Assembly: GCA_016870275.1 (NCBI GenBank)
Contig: VGBZ01000001.1
Span: forward strand, 1-64,000
Source of the DNA: Actinomycetota bacterium
Lineage (GTDB): Bacteria > Actinomycetota > Acidimicrobiia > Acidimicrobiales > Microtrichaceae
Reading direction: 5' to 3'
Length of the DNA stretch: 64,000 nucleotides
The notes under the pieces were generated by a model that had not been told where the DNA came from, searched no databases, and worked only from the letters and a program-made list of their open reading frames with translations. Below, piece after piece: positions 54,339-63,388 of this stretch (position 1 is the first letter of the stretch; every line of letters starts with the position of its first letter). Made by a program: the position numbers and the translations under genes.

Positions 54339-55124
54339 TCAGCGGGTCGGGGAAGCAATCGGGGCGAGACCGAGCGCAGCGTCGGCGAGCAGATTGCCCC
54401 GTTGGTACTGGTACGCCGAAGCCACGCAGACCAACCACGCCTCAGCGGTGATCGCCACGTCGACGCTCTGGTTGATCCTGCGCTGAACGCCGTGCGCCAA
54501 CACGGTCGCCAGACGGTGACGTTGGTCGACGTCCATCGAGTCGACCCGAAGCAGGAACGACCGGATGAGCGCAAAATCCTCGTCGTCGAGGGCACTCACG
54601 TCGAGGTGCCCGACGACCGACTCGTAACCGGCGGGCGCCAGGAACGCCACGGGAGTCTCGGCCGAACGACCAGTGCGATCCTTGATCACGACCGTTCCGG
54701 CAGCGAGATCACCGGGTCGCTGCGTGTCGCCGGTCGCCGTGGCCACGGTGAGCGCCAGAAACCCGAACGTCAGGTACGTGTCCACGATTGCCACGAGCCC
54801 CCGCACGACTGCTTGACGGGGCGTCGACGGCGATCCGTCCCGACTCACCACGCGCAGACCGAACAACGCCTTGCCCGGGCTGCGACCCCGCCAGAGGACC
54901 TCCACGGTGATCGGGATGACCACGATCGTGAGGACCACGACGCTGAGGATCAACAGTTCCGGACTTCCTCCGACGGAGATCAGGAACCCGACTCCGAACA
55001 CCAGCACGAAGAAGATCACTCCCTGCAGGGCCAGGTCCAACAATCTGGCGAACGTCCGCGTGGCCACGCCCACCGTCGGCAGTTCGAGCAGCACGGCTTC
55101 GGGGGTGACCACTCCAGCGGGCAC
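54339..55124 (-). CDS. RDD-family membrane protein
   Basis: A 261-residue protein. The N-terminal part has the RDD-type first helix (VGVATRTFARLLDLALQG) and several hydrophobic segments, with the second conserved block RGRSPGKALFGLRVVSRDG. The C-terminal 110 residues are a soluble helical domain (DVSALDDEDFALIRSFLL and onward). RDD proteins are paired with SpoIIM-type proteins in many actinobacteria, and here the SpoIIM gene is divergent and 45 bases away. Role unknown; membrane transport or stress tolerance has been proposed for the family. GTG 55124 is the start. Confidence 0.85.
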   Translation of the reverse strand: MPAGVVTPEAVLLELPTVGVATRTFARLLDLALQGVIFFVLVFGVGFLISVGGSPELLILSVVVLTIVVIPITVEVLWRGRSPGKALFGLRVVSRDGSPSTPRQAVVRGLVAIVDTYLTFGFLALTVATATGDTQRPGDLAAGTVVIKDRTGRSAETPVAFLAPAGYESVVGHLDVSALDDEDFALIRSFLLRVDSMDVDQRHRLATVLAHGVQRRINQSVDVAITAEAWLVCVASAYQYQRGNLLADAALGLAPIASPTR

Positions 55125-55169
55125 GCGCCTACGGTAGTGGGCAATCGCCCCGGGAGGTGCTGCACCGGC

Positions 55170-56222
55170 GTGGACATCGATCGCTACATCCAGCGCAACG
55201 AGGGGACCTGGCGTCGCCTCGCGGATCTCAGCCGGCAGGCGGCCGGATCCGGTCGATCGGTGCAACGGCTCAGCGACGCCGAGATCGACGAACTCGTCCT
55301 CCTCTACCAGCGGGTGTCGGCGCAGTTGTCCCACGCTCGCACCGTCTACGCCGACGCCGACCTCAACGCCCGACTGTCCCGAGTCCTCGGAGAGGCGCGC
55401 CTCGTCATCTACCGGCGTCGCAGCAACCCGTGGACCGCTCTGTCGAACTTCGTCACCACGGCCTTCCCGGCCGCTGTCTGGCACGCCCGTCGCTTCGTGG
55501 CCGTCAGCGCCGCCTGCCTGCTGCTCCCGGCGATCGCCACCGGTGTGTGGCTCAGCGTGTCCGGCTCCACGTTGGATGCGAGCATCCCGACCGAACTCCA
55601 GCAGGTCATCGCCGAACGGGACTTCGCCGAGTACTACCGCTCCGATGCGGCCCAGAACTTCGCCGGCCGGGTGACGGTCAACAACATCTACGTGGCGTGC
55701 ACGGCGTTCGCACTCGGGGTTCTCCCGGTGCTCGGACCGGCTGGGATCCTCGCACTCAACGGATTGAACCTCGGGGTCATGGCTGCGGTGATGCACCGAG
55801 CCGGCGAGGGTCCGCAGTTCTGGGGCCTGATCCTCCCCCACGGCCTCCTCGAGATCGCAGCGATCATCGTCGCTGGCGCCGCCGGTCTGCAGATCTCCTG
55901 GGCGATCATCGCCCCCGGTGACCGCACCCGCTCCACGGCGCTGCGGGAGGCGGGCCTCCGGTCAGTGGTGATCATCCTCGGGCTCGTGGCGTGTTTCGCC
56001 ACCGCCGGCTTCATCGAAGGCTTCGTCACGCCGTCGGACCTCCCGACGGCGCTCCGTGTTGCCGTCGGCGTGGCGGCGTTCGCAGCATTCAGCGTCTACC
56101 TCGTCCTGTTCGGGCAGCGGGCCGAGGCCCTCGGCTCGACGGGCCTCTGGGGCGAGGAACGCCGCGACGCCATCGCCCGCGCCGAGGAAGCAGCCGCCTC
56201 CGGCGCCACGATCAGGGCCTGA
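55170..56222 (+). CDS. Stage II sporulation protein M-like membrane protein
   Basis: A 350-residue membrane protein. After a charged N-terminal helical region of about 90 residues (VDIDRYIQRNEGTWRRLADL) come a first membrane segment (ARRFVAVSAACLLLPAIATG) and four to five more. The conserved NNIYVACTAFALGVLPVLGPAG and FWGLILPHGLLEIAAI are diagnostic of SpoIIM (PF01944). The protein is widespread in non-sporulating actinobacteria in the RDD/DUF58/MoxR cluster. GTG 55170 is the start. Convergent with the DUF58 gene. Confidence 0.9.
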   Translation: MDIDRYIQRNEGTWRRLADLSRQAAGSGRSVQRLSDAEIDELVLLYQRVSAQLSHARTVYADADLNARLSRVLGEARLVIYRRRSNPWTALSNFVTTAFPAAVWHARRFVAVSAACLLLPAIATGVWLSVSGSTLDASIPTELQQVIAERDFAEYYRSDAAQNFAGRVTVNNIYVACTAFALGVLPVLGPAGILALNGLNLGVMAAVMHRAGEGPQFWGLILPHGLLEIAAIIVAGAAGLQISWAIIAPGDRTRSTALREAGLRSVVIILGLVACFATAGFIEGFVTPSDLPTALRVAVGVAAFAAFSVYLVLFGQRAEALGSTGLWGEERRDAIARAEEAAASGATIRA

Positions 56223-56229
56223 AGGGCCC

Positions 56230-57549
56230 CTACAGGCGGCCGGTCGACTTGGCGAGGAGGTAGGCGTCTGCGAGTTCCGCCGCCAGCCGGCTCGGCGCAG
56301 CATCGATCACCGTCACGCCCAACCCCCGCAACCGCGCCGCGGTCCGGCGGCGGTCGACCAGCGTCGTCGTCGCAGCGGTCCGTCGGTAGGCGTCCTCCTC
56401 GCTCTGCACCGGCCCCTCGATCCACTCCTCGACCTGCGGGTCCCTCACACCGGCGACCACGACGAGGTGCGTCCGGGTGATGAGCGGCAGCCCGGGCAAC
56501 AGCGAGTCCTCCACGGCCGGTTCGAGGAGGTCGCTCAACAACACGAGCATCGCCCGCCGTCGATAGCGGGCCACCACGTGGGCGAACGCCGACGGATAGT
56601 CCGACTCGTTCAGCTCGGATTCGAGGGCGTACATCGCCTCGGTGATCCGACCGACCTGATCCCGCCGTCTCGCCGGCGCCACCTCCGATCGGATATCGGC
56701 ACCGAAGGCCACCAGACCGCACTTGTCGCCCAGACGGGTGGACACGGTGGCGAGCGCCGTGATGGCGTCCATGGCGTGCTCGAGTCGGGGCACGCCGTCG
56801 ACCCGACCGGCCATCACCCGGCCGGTATCGAGCACGGCAACCACGGTCTGGTTGCGCTCGGCCCGGAACGTGCGCACGATCGCACGCCCGGTGCGGGCCG
56901 TGGCGGTCCAGTCGATACGCCGGAACTCGTCGTCGGGTCCGTACTCCCGCAACTGCTCGAACTCGGTGCCGGCGCCGATCCCGCGTGCCGAACGCAGGCC
57001 GAGCTCCAGGATCCGGCCCTTGCGGATGGCGAGTTCGGCCTCATCCCTCGACCGGAACGGCGGGTGGACCCGCAACACCGAGTGCAGCGGCACATCTCGC
57101 TGTCGGGCGCCGAGACCGAGCGGGCCCACGATCCGGACGCTGATCCGTTCGAGTTCGAAGCGACCCCGACGCAATGGCGTGATCGACGTCCGAACCCGCA
57201 CGACGTCACCGGCGGGCACCCGGATGTCGAACCGCCGGGCGGCGGCCCGCAACGACGGTGCGAGCTCGTCGGCAACCAACAGCCGAACAGGCCGACGAGC
57301 CTCTGACGCCACCGTCCACGCCACCGCAGAGGTCGAGTTCGCCACCACGATCGGCGGATGCCGACGCTCGAAGGTCAGCATCGCCGGTCGTACTGCGAGC
57401 GCAGCGTCGATCACGGTGATCACGAGAGCGAGTACGGCGACGGCCACAGCGATCACCCAGAGACTCACATCTGGCGTGGGCAGCACGATCAGCGCTCCGC
57501 CGACGGCGAGCACTGCGAACGCCAGTCGACGGGTCGGGAGGATCGACAC
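56230..57549 (-). CDS. DUF58 protein (MoxR-associated)
   Basis: A 439-residue protein with two hydrophobic segments at the N-terminus (RLAFAVLAVGGALIVLP and SLWVIAVAVAVLALVI). Then comes the DUF58 signature GTEFEQLREYGPDDEFRRID and WTATARTGRAIVR. The vWA-like fold part has VVAVLDTGRVMAG, a weakened DxSxS-type metal site. It is one gene from moxR (gap 13 bases), as is usual. The pair is thought to act as an AAA+ chaperone and its membrane-bound adaptor. Confidence 0.92.
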   Translation of the reverse strand: MSILPTRRLAFAVLAVGGALIVLPTPDVSLWVIAVAVAVLALVITVIDAALAVRPAMLTFERRHPPIVVANSTSAVAWTVASEARRPVRLLVADELAPSLRAAARRFDIRVPAGDVVRVRTSITPLRRGRFELERISVRIVGPLGLGARQRDVPLHSVLRVHPPFRSRDEAELAIRKGRILELGLRSARGIGAGTEFEQLREYGPDDEFRRIDWTATARTGRAIVRTFRAERNQTVVAVLDTGRVMAGRVDGVPRLEHAMDAITALATVSTRLGDKCGLVAFGADIRSEVAPARRRDQVGRITEAMYALESELNESDYPSAFAHVVARYRRRAMLVLLSDLLEPAVEDSLLPGLPLITRTHLVVVAGVRDPQVEEWIEGPVQSEEDAYRRTAATTTLVDRRRTAARLRGLGVTVIDAAPSRLAAELADAYLLAKSTGRL

Positions 57550-57562
57550 GGCAGCAGATGCC

Positions 57563-58627
57563 TCAGCGTGGGGCAGGGACGGTGGCGAGCAGACCGGTGA
57601 GGATTCCGTCAGCCGTCGTTCCCTCGAGTTCGAGTTCGGGCCGCACCACCAGACGATGCCGCAGGGTCGGGACGGCGATCGCCTTGACCTCGTCCGGCGA
57701 GACCCACTCCCGGCCCGACAGCCACGCCCACGCCTTGGAGGCGTGCAGCAGCGCTGTGGCGCCCCTCGGTGACACCCCCACCTCGACCGATGGCACCTCC
57801 CGGGTGGCCCGACAGAGAGCGACGATGTACTCGAGCACCGCCGGAGCCACTCCGACACCGGCCACCTGGGCCCGACCGATCTGCAGATCCTCTGCGGTGG
57901 CGACCGGCTGTATACCGGCACCGAGGACGTCGTGGGGGTCGAGGCCGCGATGATGCCGGTCGAGCACGGCGACCTCCTGCTCGGCGCTCGGGTATCCGAC
58001 GACCAGCTTGAACAGGAAGCGGTCGAGTTGCGCCTCCGGAAGGGGGTAGGTGCCCTCCTGTTCGACGGGGTTCTGCGTGGCGATCACCACAAACGGATCG
58101 TTCAGCGGACGGGGACTGCCCTCGACGGTGACCTGCCGTTCTTCCATGGCCTCGAGCAGAGCCGACTGGGTCTTGGGCGGCGTCCGGTTGATCTCGTCGG
58201 CGAGGAATAGGTTCGTGAAGATCGGACCCTCCCGGAAACGCATCCCGAAGTCGCCGCCGGGATCGAGGACCAACTGGCCGGTGATGTCCGAGGGCATCAG
58301 GTCGGGTGTGAACTGGACCCGCTTGGCGTCGAGGTCGAGTGCCCGGGCGAGCGTCTTGACGATCAGCGTCTTGGCGACGCCGGGGACTCCCTCCAACAGG
58401 ACGTGGCCCCGGACCAACAGCGCAGTGATCAGTCCGGACACGACCCCCTCCTGCCCGACGACGACCTTGGCGATCTCGGCCCGCACGGCGTGCACCGCTG
58501 CCCGGGGGTCGTACGCAGCGGGTGGCGCAGCGGGTGGCGCAGCGGGTGGCGCAGCGGGTGGAGCCGGAGCGTACGGAACAGGCGCCGGCTGAACCGGCGT
58601 GTACGGATCAGGGTGACTGTCGGACAC
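57563..58627 (-). CDS. MoxR-family AAA+ ATPase
   Basis: A 354-residue AAA+ chaperone-like ATPase. Walker A is LLEGVPGVAKTLIVK, Walker B NLFLADEINRTPPKTQSALL, sensor 1 FVVIATQNPVEQEGTYPLPE and sensor 2 GVSPRGATALLHASK. The N-terminal 45 residues are a proline-rich tail, including four AAPP repeats. GTG 58627 lies inside the end of the DUF4350 gene (20-base overlap). MoxR proteins help assemble or activate metal centres or envelope complexes; the target here is unknown. Confidence 0.95.
   Translation of the reverse strand: MSDSHPDPYTPVQPAPVPYAPAPPAAPPAAPPAAPPAAYDPRAAVHAVRAEIAKVVVGQEGVVSGLITALLVRGHVLLEGVPGVAKTLIVKTLARALDLDAKRVQFTPDLMPSDITGQLVLDPGGDFGMRFREGPIFTNLFLADEINRTPPKTQSALLEAMEERQVTVEGSPRPLNDPFVVIATQNPVEQEGTYPLPEAQLDRFLFKLVVGYPSAEQEVAVLDRHHRGLDPHDVLGAGIQPVATAEDLQIGRAQVAGVGVAPAVLEYIVALCRATREVPSVEVGVSPRGATALLHASKAWAWLSGREWVSPDEVKAIAVPTLRHRLVVRPELELEGTTADGILTGLLATVPAPR
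58515..58562 (-). repeat. Four tandem 12-base coding repeats in moxR
   Basis: Four copies of gcagcgggtggc (the last with one change) encode the Ala-Ala-Pro-Pro repeats in the N-terminal tail of MoxR. The unit is a multiple of three, so copy number can change without breaking the frame. It is not a CRISPR: there are no spacers. Confidence 0.9.
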
Positions 58628-59834
58628 CGGTGACCTCCTCGGTGATGGAATCGATCCTACGAGCGAGCGCGACGAGCGCATCGGACGAGGCGATCGGCCC
58701 GCTCAACGTGGCGTGGAGTTGCGCCGGATCCACGCTGGAGTGCCGGGTCAACCACGAGAGCAGGACGTCGTCGGAGGGAGCGATGCCCAGTCCTGCCGCC
58801 ACACCCATCCGACGACGGAACTCCGAGCGCAACACCACTGCGGCCCGATCGGGCGAACCCTTGCGGCGGAGCAGGTCGCCGACGGCCTCGACGAGCTCGG
58901 AGCCAGCGATCTCCACGGGCGCACGCTCGCGTACAACGCGACCGAGCCGACGAGAGCGACCCCAGGCGTAGAACACGAAGGCCACGACCGTCACCAGGAG
59001 CGCCACTTGGATCCCGCTCGGCAGCAAGCGCAGCGGATTGCTCGGACCACTGCTGCCGATGGAGGAGCCAGGGCTCGATTCGGCCCGGACGAAGGTCACC
59101 CGGGCCGGACCGGCGCTGCTCGCCACCTCCACCGGGCGCACCAGGAGCGCAGCGTTGGCGAGCGGCTCACCACCGTTCTCCTTGTCCGGCCAGAGTCGGG
59201 CGTTGCTCAACATGGTCGGTCCGGCGAGCGTGATCTCGATACCAGCGCCGACGTTCCGGGCGCTCGTGTAGACGCCAACGGCGTCACCGAAACACGTTCG
59301 CTGCTCCGGCTGGTCGGCGCTGGGAGTAAACGGGATGGCGAAGGCCCCGTCGATCTGACCGAGTGCGGCGAAGTCGACGATGTCGCACTCGCCCGGTGGC
59401 ACAGCGACCGCCGGAGTTCGTGCGAGCAACTTCTCGTCGACGAGTTCGGTCGAGGGGATCGGGGCGAGAAACTCGTCGAAGGAGTCGACGTCGATCGACG
59501 ACTCGCGTTGCGGCGGCGGGGATCCGTAGACCAACGTTGCTCCGTTCGCGGCCGCGTCGGTGAAGGCGTCGAGATCGGCGAACGACGCCAACTCGGGCGC
59601 AGGTACGACGATCACATCACCCGGCCCGAATCCCTGCTGCGCCACCGACGTTGCGGTCCGCACATCGACCAACGCACCTCGATCCCGGAGGATCGTGGCC
59701 ACTGCGGCGTATCCGGACGGAGAGGTCGACTCCGCATCGAACGGCGGTGGTCCCGTGGCGCCCAGCGAGAGCACGACGACGACGACCGCAGCGAGCGTCA
59801 GCACCACGGCTCCGATGGTGGTTCCGCGGTTCAC
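58608..59834 (-). CDS. DUF4350-type membrane protein
   Basis: A 408-residue protein: N-terminal membrane helix (TIGAVVLTLAAVVVVVLSLG), an external region of about 250 residues beginning PFDAESTSPSGYAAVATILR (a periplasmic GAF/Rossmann-like domain found in DUF4350), and a second membrane helix (GIQVALLVTVVAFVFYAWG). A cytoplasmic tail follows (RAPVEIAGSELVEAVGDLLRR). This composition is the DUF4350 member of the MoxR cluster. It overlaps DUF4129 upstream by four bases and moxR downstream by 20. Confidence 0.85.
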   Translation of the reverse strand: MNRGTTIGAVVLTLAAVVVVVLSLGATGPPPFDAESTSPSGYAAVATILRDRGALVDVRTATSVAQQGFGPGDVIVVPAPELASFADLDAFTDAAANGATLVYGSPPPQRESSIDVDSFDEFLAPIPSTELVDEKLLARTPAVAVPPGECDIVDFAALGQIDGAFAIPFTPSADQPEQRTCFGDAVGVYTSARNVGAGIEITLAGPTMLSNARLWPDKENGGEPLANAALLVRPVEVASSAGPARVTFVRAESSPGSSIGSSGPSNPLRLLPSGIQVALLVTVVAFVFYAWGRSRRLGRVVRERAPVEIAGSELVEAVGDLLRRKGSPDRAAVVLRSEFRRRMGVAAGLGIAPSDDVLLSWLTRHSSVDPAQLHATLSGPIASSDALVALARRIDSITEEVTGVRQSP

Positions 59835-60604
59835 CGCCGATCTCCCACCAGTTCGGAACCTTCAACCGCTGCGCCACCGGAGATCGGCGCAGCAGACACC
59901 GGTGCCCGGGGAGCGTCGAGCACCTCGGCGGCAGCGGCCTTGAGACGACCGAGGTCGTCGGCTCCGGTGGGCCACAGTGCGTACCAGGCGAGTTCGAAGA
60001 TGGTCGAGACGGTGTCGAACGGGATGGAGGCACCGGTCGTGGTGCGATCGAGTTCGACCCGGAGCTCACGGGTCGTGAGACCGGGCACGTCGCTCAGTTG
60101 TCGCCGATCGATGAGCCTCCGGACGAGTTCCCGGTACCGGGCCCGAACGGCCTCGGGCCATCGTCCTGCGGCTTCGTGCTCGGCCGCCTCGGCCGCCCAC
60201 TCCGAGGCGGGCCGACGATGCTCGACGTCGACGTCGCCATCGGCGACCTCTGATCGCCGACGCGGCACCCGACGCCGTAGGACGGTCACGATCACCGCCA
60301 CGATGCCGACCACCGCCGCTGCGATGAGGATCCAGGCCAGGAACCCACCGATCCCGCCACCGAAGCTCGCACCGGGTCCGGCGAACGACGGAGAGAACAG
60401 GTCCCCGAGCAGTTCCCCGATGCGCTCGAGGATTCGTTCGAGGAACGACGGTGTGTAGTCGTAGGCACCATCGGACATGACCCGGCGCACGTCGTCCACC
60501 ACGGGGTCCACCACGAGCTCGACAGTCGGGGCAACGGCGGAGTCGAGGACCCCGAGCGGGAGGACCACGAGCTCAGGCCAGCCCGCAGGCCACGGCCCGG
60601 ACAT
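59831..60604 (-). CDS. DUF4129 domain protein
   Basis: A 257-residue protein with an external N-terminal region, a single membrane helix (FLAWILIAAAVVGIVAVIVT) and a cytoplasmic C-terminal domain. That domain contains the DUF4129-like RARYRELVRRLIDRRQL and DVPGLTTRELRVELD and ends in TIFELAWYALWPTGADDL. DUF4129 proteins accompany DUF58, MoxR and DUF4350 in actinobacteria. Overlaps its neighbours at both ends, so the operon from 61562 down to 56230 is tightly coupled. Confidence 0.88.
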   Translation of the reverse strand: MSGPWPAGWPELVVLPLGVLDSAVAPTVELVVDPVVDDVRRVMSDGAYDYTPSFLERILERIGELLGDLFSPSFAGPGASFGGGIGGFLAWILIAAAVVGIVAVIVTVLRRRVPRRRSEVADGDVDVEHRRPASEWAAEAAEHEAAGRWPEAVRARYRELVRRLIDRRQLSDVPGLTTRELRVELDRTTTGASIPFDTVSTIFELAWYALWPTGADDLGRLKAAAAEVLDAPRAPVSAAPISGGAAVEGSELVGDRR

Positions 60605-61562
60605 CGAGGTCGGTGCCCTCGAGTCGACAACGGAAGTCCACCCACGCCCGGGCGGCGATGCAGGCGGTGAGTGGAGTCGTGACGAGCAGGATCAGGCCGG
60701 CGGCCTGCGAGATCAGTTTCTCCGCCGTTCCGGACACACCGAACGACGTTGCGAACAGGAGCGGGCCCACCAGGACCACTGATTGCAGGACGGTGGTGAT
60801 GAACATCCCGCCGACGCAGATCCCGAGAGCCCGGCCATAGACGCGGCGGGTGAGCCCGACCGATCGCCCGACTGAGGCGAACGGTCCCAGGTGCTCACCC
60901 CCGGCCACGACTGCAGCGATGAACAACAGGGCATCGGCGAGGAAGAATCCCACACCGAACAGACACGACGCCGTCGTCTTGATCGTCACCGTGACCAGTC
61001 CCAGCACCGGGGCCACCCACCATCGACGAGCCGCAGCCTTCACCATCTCCCCCCACGTGGGATCCGTGCCGTCGGCCCACGCCCGGGCGGTCTGTCCGAC
61101 GGCGATGCCGACCCACGTCAGCGACACGGCACCGAACAGGGCGAACAGCAGTCCCCAACCGGTACTGGACGATGACGCTGCGAGGAACTCGAGCGAACTC
61201 GGCGTGGTCAACGGATCAGCAGCATCCGGCTGGGGGAATCGGAGGACGACGAGGAGTTCCCCGGTGATGACGGGCAGCAGCACCAGCGCCGTGAGGCCGA
61301 CGAGACGACCGAACCGGAACCGCAGCATGGCGAATCCCCCGTCGAGCACGCCGAGCACACCGACCGGCTGAAGATCGGCGAGCGGCTGGTCGCTGCCGAG
61401 TCCCTCGGGGGTGTTCGGTGGCAACGACGCATCTCCACGGACGCGGGCCACGCCAGCGGTGTGGTCGTCCTCGGTGAGGAGCGTCGGATCCGACGGTTCG
61501 ACGATGCGACCGGCGGGGACACCGGAGGCAGCTCCCGGAGTGCTCCAGTCGGTGGCCGTCAC
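60573..61562 (-). CDS. Multi-pass membrane protein of the MoxR cluster
   Basis: A 329-residue protein: a polar N-terminal region of about 65 residues, then six hydrophobic segments (for example RFGRLVGLTALVLLPVITG, LLFALFGAVSLTWVGIAVG and ALGICVGGMFITTVLQSVV). The arrangement resembles the glycerophosphoryl-diester-phosphodiesterase membrane-domain-like proteins often found in this cluster. GTG 61562 is chosen because GGAAGGA lies seven bases upstream; the frame is open for 16 more codons. It is the first gene of the operon. Function unknown. Confidence 0.82.
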   Translation of the reverse strand: MTATDWSTPGAASGVPAGRIVEPSDPTLLTEDDHTAGVARVRGDASLPPNTPEGLGSDQPLADLQPVGVLGVLDGGFAMLRFRFGRLVGLTALVLLPVITGELLVVLRFPQPDAADPLTTPSSLEFLAASSSSTGWGLLFALFGAVSLTWVGIAVGQTARAWADGTDPTWGEMVKAAARRWWVAPVLGLVTVTIKTTASCLFGVGFFLADALLFIAAVVAGGEHLGPFASVGRSVGLTRRVYGRALGICVGGMFITTVLQSVVLVGPLLFATSFGVSGTAEKLISQAAGLILLVTTPLTACIAARAWVDFRCRLEGTDLDVRAVACGLA

Positions 61563-61595
61563 CTCGACATCCTTCCATGCGGACAAACTGAAGGC

Positions 61596-62348
61596 GTGTC
61601 CGACCAACACGCTCCGTTCGGAGCCGACTCCTACGGCCGCAGTTTCGCCGACGTCTACGACCGCTGGTACCCCACCGACGACTCCACCCGGAGCGCTGCG
61701 GATCGGATCGCTGCTCTGGCTGACGGCGGTCCGGTCCTCGAACTCGGCGTGGGCACCGGACGATTGGCGCTCGAGATCGCCGATCGTGGGGTGCGCGTGG
61801 TTGGTCTCGATCCATCGGAACCGATGCTCGACGCCCTACGCCGCAAGGATCCGACCCTGCGGGTGACCCCGTTCGTCGGCGACGCCGGCGACCCAAAGAC
61901 GTGGCCGACCGAGCGGTTCACGGTGATCGTGGCCAACGACAACCTCCTCTGCAACCTCGCCGACGCCGAGGCCCAGCGTCGATGCGTGACGGCGATCTCC
62001 CAGCACCTCACATCGGGTGGACACGCCATCATCCAGGCGTTCATCGCGGCACCGATCACCGAGCGGGAACGCAAGCTCGAGGTTCGCAGCGTCGATGCGT
62101 CCGGTGTCACCCTCATCGCCACCGACGCGGATCCGCTCAGCGGGGCGGTCACCGGCGCCCACGTGGAGCTCATCGACGGCCTCCCGCCCAGGGTGCGTCC
62201 GTGGAGGGTGGTCCCCGTGGCCATCGACGACCTCGACCGGTGGTTCAGCGACTGCGACATGGAGCTGCTCGGCCGGGACGGCGACTTCGACGGTTCACCG
62301 TTCACGCCCTCGAGCGCCGGGTGTGTCAGTACCTACCGCTCCCCCTGA
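61596..62348 (+). CDS. Class I SAM-dependent methyltransferase
   Basis: A 250-residue methyltransferase. Motif I is VLELGVGTGRLALEIADRG, the acidic residue after strand 2 is in VVGLDPSEPMLDAL, and the motif II region is VIVANDNLLCNLADAEAQ. The Rossmann domain is followed by a strand-rich C-terminal part. GTG 61596 follows GAAGG. The substrate cannot be named. Divergent from the operon of membrane proteins by 33 bases. Confidence 0.9.
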   Translation: MSDQHAPFGADSYGRSFADVYDRWYPTDDSTRSAADRIAALADGGPVLELGVGTGRLALEIADRGVRVVGLDPSEPMLDALRRKDPTLRVTPFVGDAGDPKTWPTERFTVIVANDNLLCNLADAEAQRRCVTAISQHLTSGGHAIIQAFIAAPITERERKLEVRSVDASGVTLIATDADPLSGAVTGAHVELIDGLPPRVRPWRVVPVAIDDLDRWFSDCDMELLGRDGDFDGSPFTPSSAGCVSTYRSP

Positions 62349-62384
62349 CCGCTGCCCGGGTGATCCGGCAGGTGATGAGAGGAC

Positions 62385-63308
62385 TCAGAACGCCCGCAGC
62401 TTGGCGATCTGGTGGGCGAGGGCGACGAGTTGACGGTCCTCGTCGAAGAGTTCGGCGGTCCCACTGGCATACCCGTCCGCAGCGCTCTGCGCCCGGGTGT
62501 GCTGCAGCACCCACTCGGTCCGCACATCGTCGATGAAGCGGATGCCGATCTGCAGCGACAGGATCAGGAAGAAGCCGTGCTGGGTACCGATGCCTGCGCC
62601 GACCGCCGGCCCGAGGACGTCACCTGGCACGGCGAGCAGCCCGGGCACCCATGTGGCGTCGGGGGCCATCGGTGACCGGTGGAACCGGAACCACGAGGAG
62701 GCCTGCGGCTCCCCGGGTGGCACGTCGACCTGCCCCCAGTGCAGGTGGCCGTCGGCGAGTCGCCAGTCGGTCTGCCGGTGGTAGGGGATGTCGGCGAAAG
62801 GGTTGTCGACGACCTTCGGGCGGGGCGAGTAGGCCTCGGGACCAGACACGTCGGGGAACACGGCGCCCTGCAGTCGGTGCGGTGTAGAGGGGGCACGCTC
62901 GCCGAGCACGCAGGACACGAGCAGGTCGCTCCGTGACGGACCACGCAGGTCGATCGAGCCGGTGGCGTCCGGGTCGAGCGACCACAAGCGAGCCAACGCC
63001 TGAGCGGCACCCCGGCCCTGACGGAGGACCTCGACGTCGACGGCGACCGGTCCGCAGGGAACAGCCTGGGTGAACGTGGCATCGGCCGACACGAGCGACA
63101 GGTCCGGACGGTCGAGTTCGGTCACGGCCGCTCTGATGGCCGTCGCCATCGTGACACCGCCGAAGGCGTACACCACCCGCCACGCCTCGGGAATATCCGC
63201 TCGATAGCGGCCGGCGAGACCGTCCACCCGGTCAACTGCTGTGTCACGAACGATGTCACCGGGGGCGATGTCATCGACTGGAGTCGACGTGGGCTGAGGC
63301 TTCGGCAT
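62385..63308 (-). CDS. Acyl-CoA thioesterase-like protein (double hot-dog)
   Basis: A 307-residue protein of the TesB-like thioesterase group. The first hot-dog contains AWRVVYAFGGVTMATAIRAA and LVSADATFTQAVPCGPVAVD; the second has ASSWFRFHRSPMAPDATWVP and ends in QTHF-like features around GIGTQHGFFLIL. The Asp of the catalytic Asp-Thr-Gln set is probably in DVLGPAVGAG, but the assignment is approximate. The family hydrolyses acyl-CoA. ATG 63308 is the start. Divergent from the SRPBCC gene. Confidence 0.85.
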   Translation of the reverse strand: MPKPQPTSTPVDDIAPGDIVRDTAVDRVDGLAGRYRADIPEAWRVVYAFGGVTMATAIRAAVTELDRPDLSLVSADATFTQAVPCGPVAVDVEVLRQGRGAAQALARLWSLDPDATGSIDLRGPSRSDLLVSCVLGERAPSTPHRLQGAVFPDVSGPEAYSPRPKVVDNPFADIPYHRQTDWRLADGHLHWGQVDVPPGEPQASSWFRFHRSPMAPDATWVPGLLAVPGDVLGPAVGAGIGTQHGFFLILSLQIGIRFIDDVRTEWVLQHTRAQSAADGYASGTAELFDEDRQLVALAHQIAKLRAF

Positions 63309-63388
63309 GCCCCATGCTGACCGATGCTGGGGCGGTGGCGCGAACTCAGCGGATGGGCGGCGACCCGGAACCGTCGTATTCTCCGGCC

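Noticed and set aside
58515-58562. CRISPR-like array
   Set aside because: The copies are directly adjacent with no spacers and encode AAPP repeats in MoxR.
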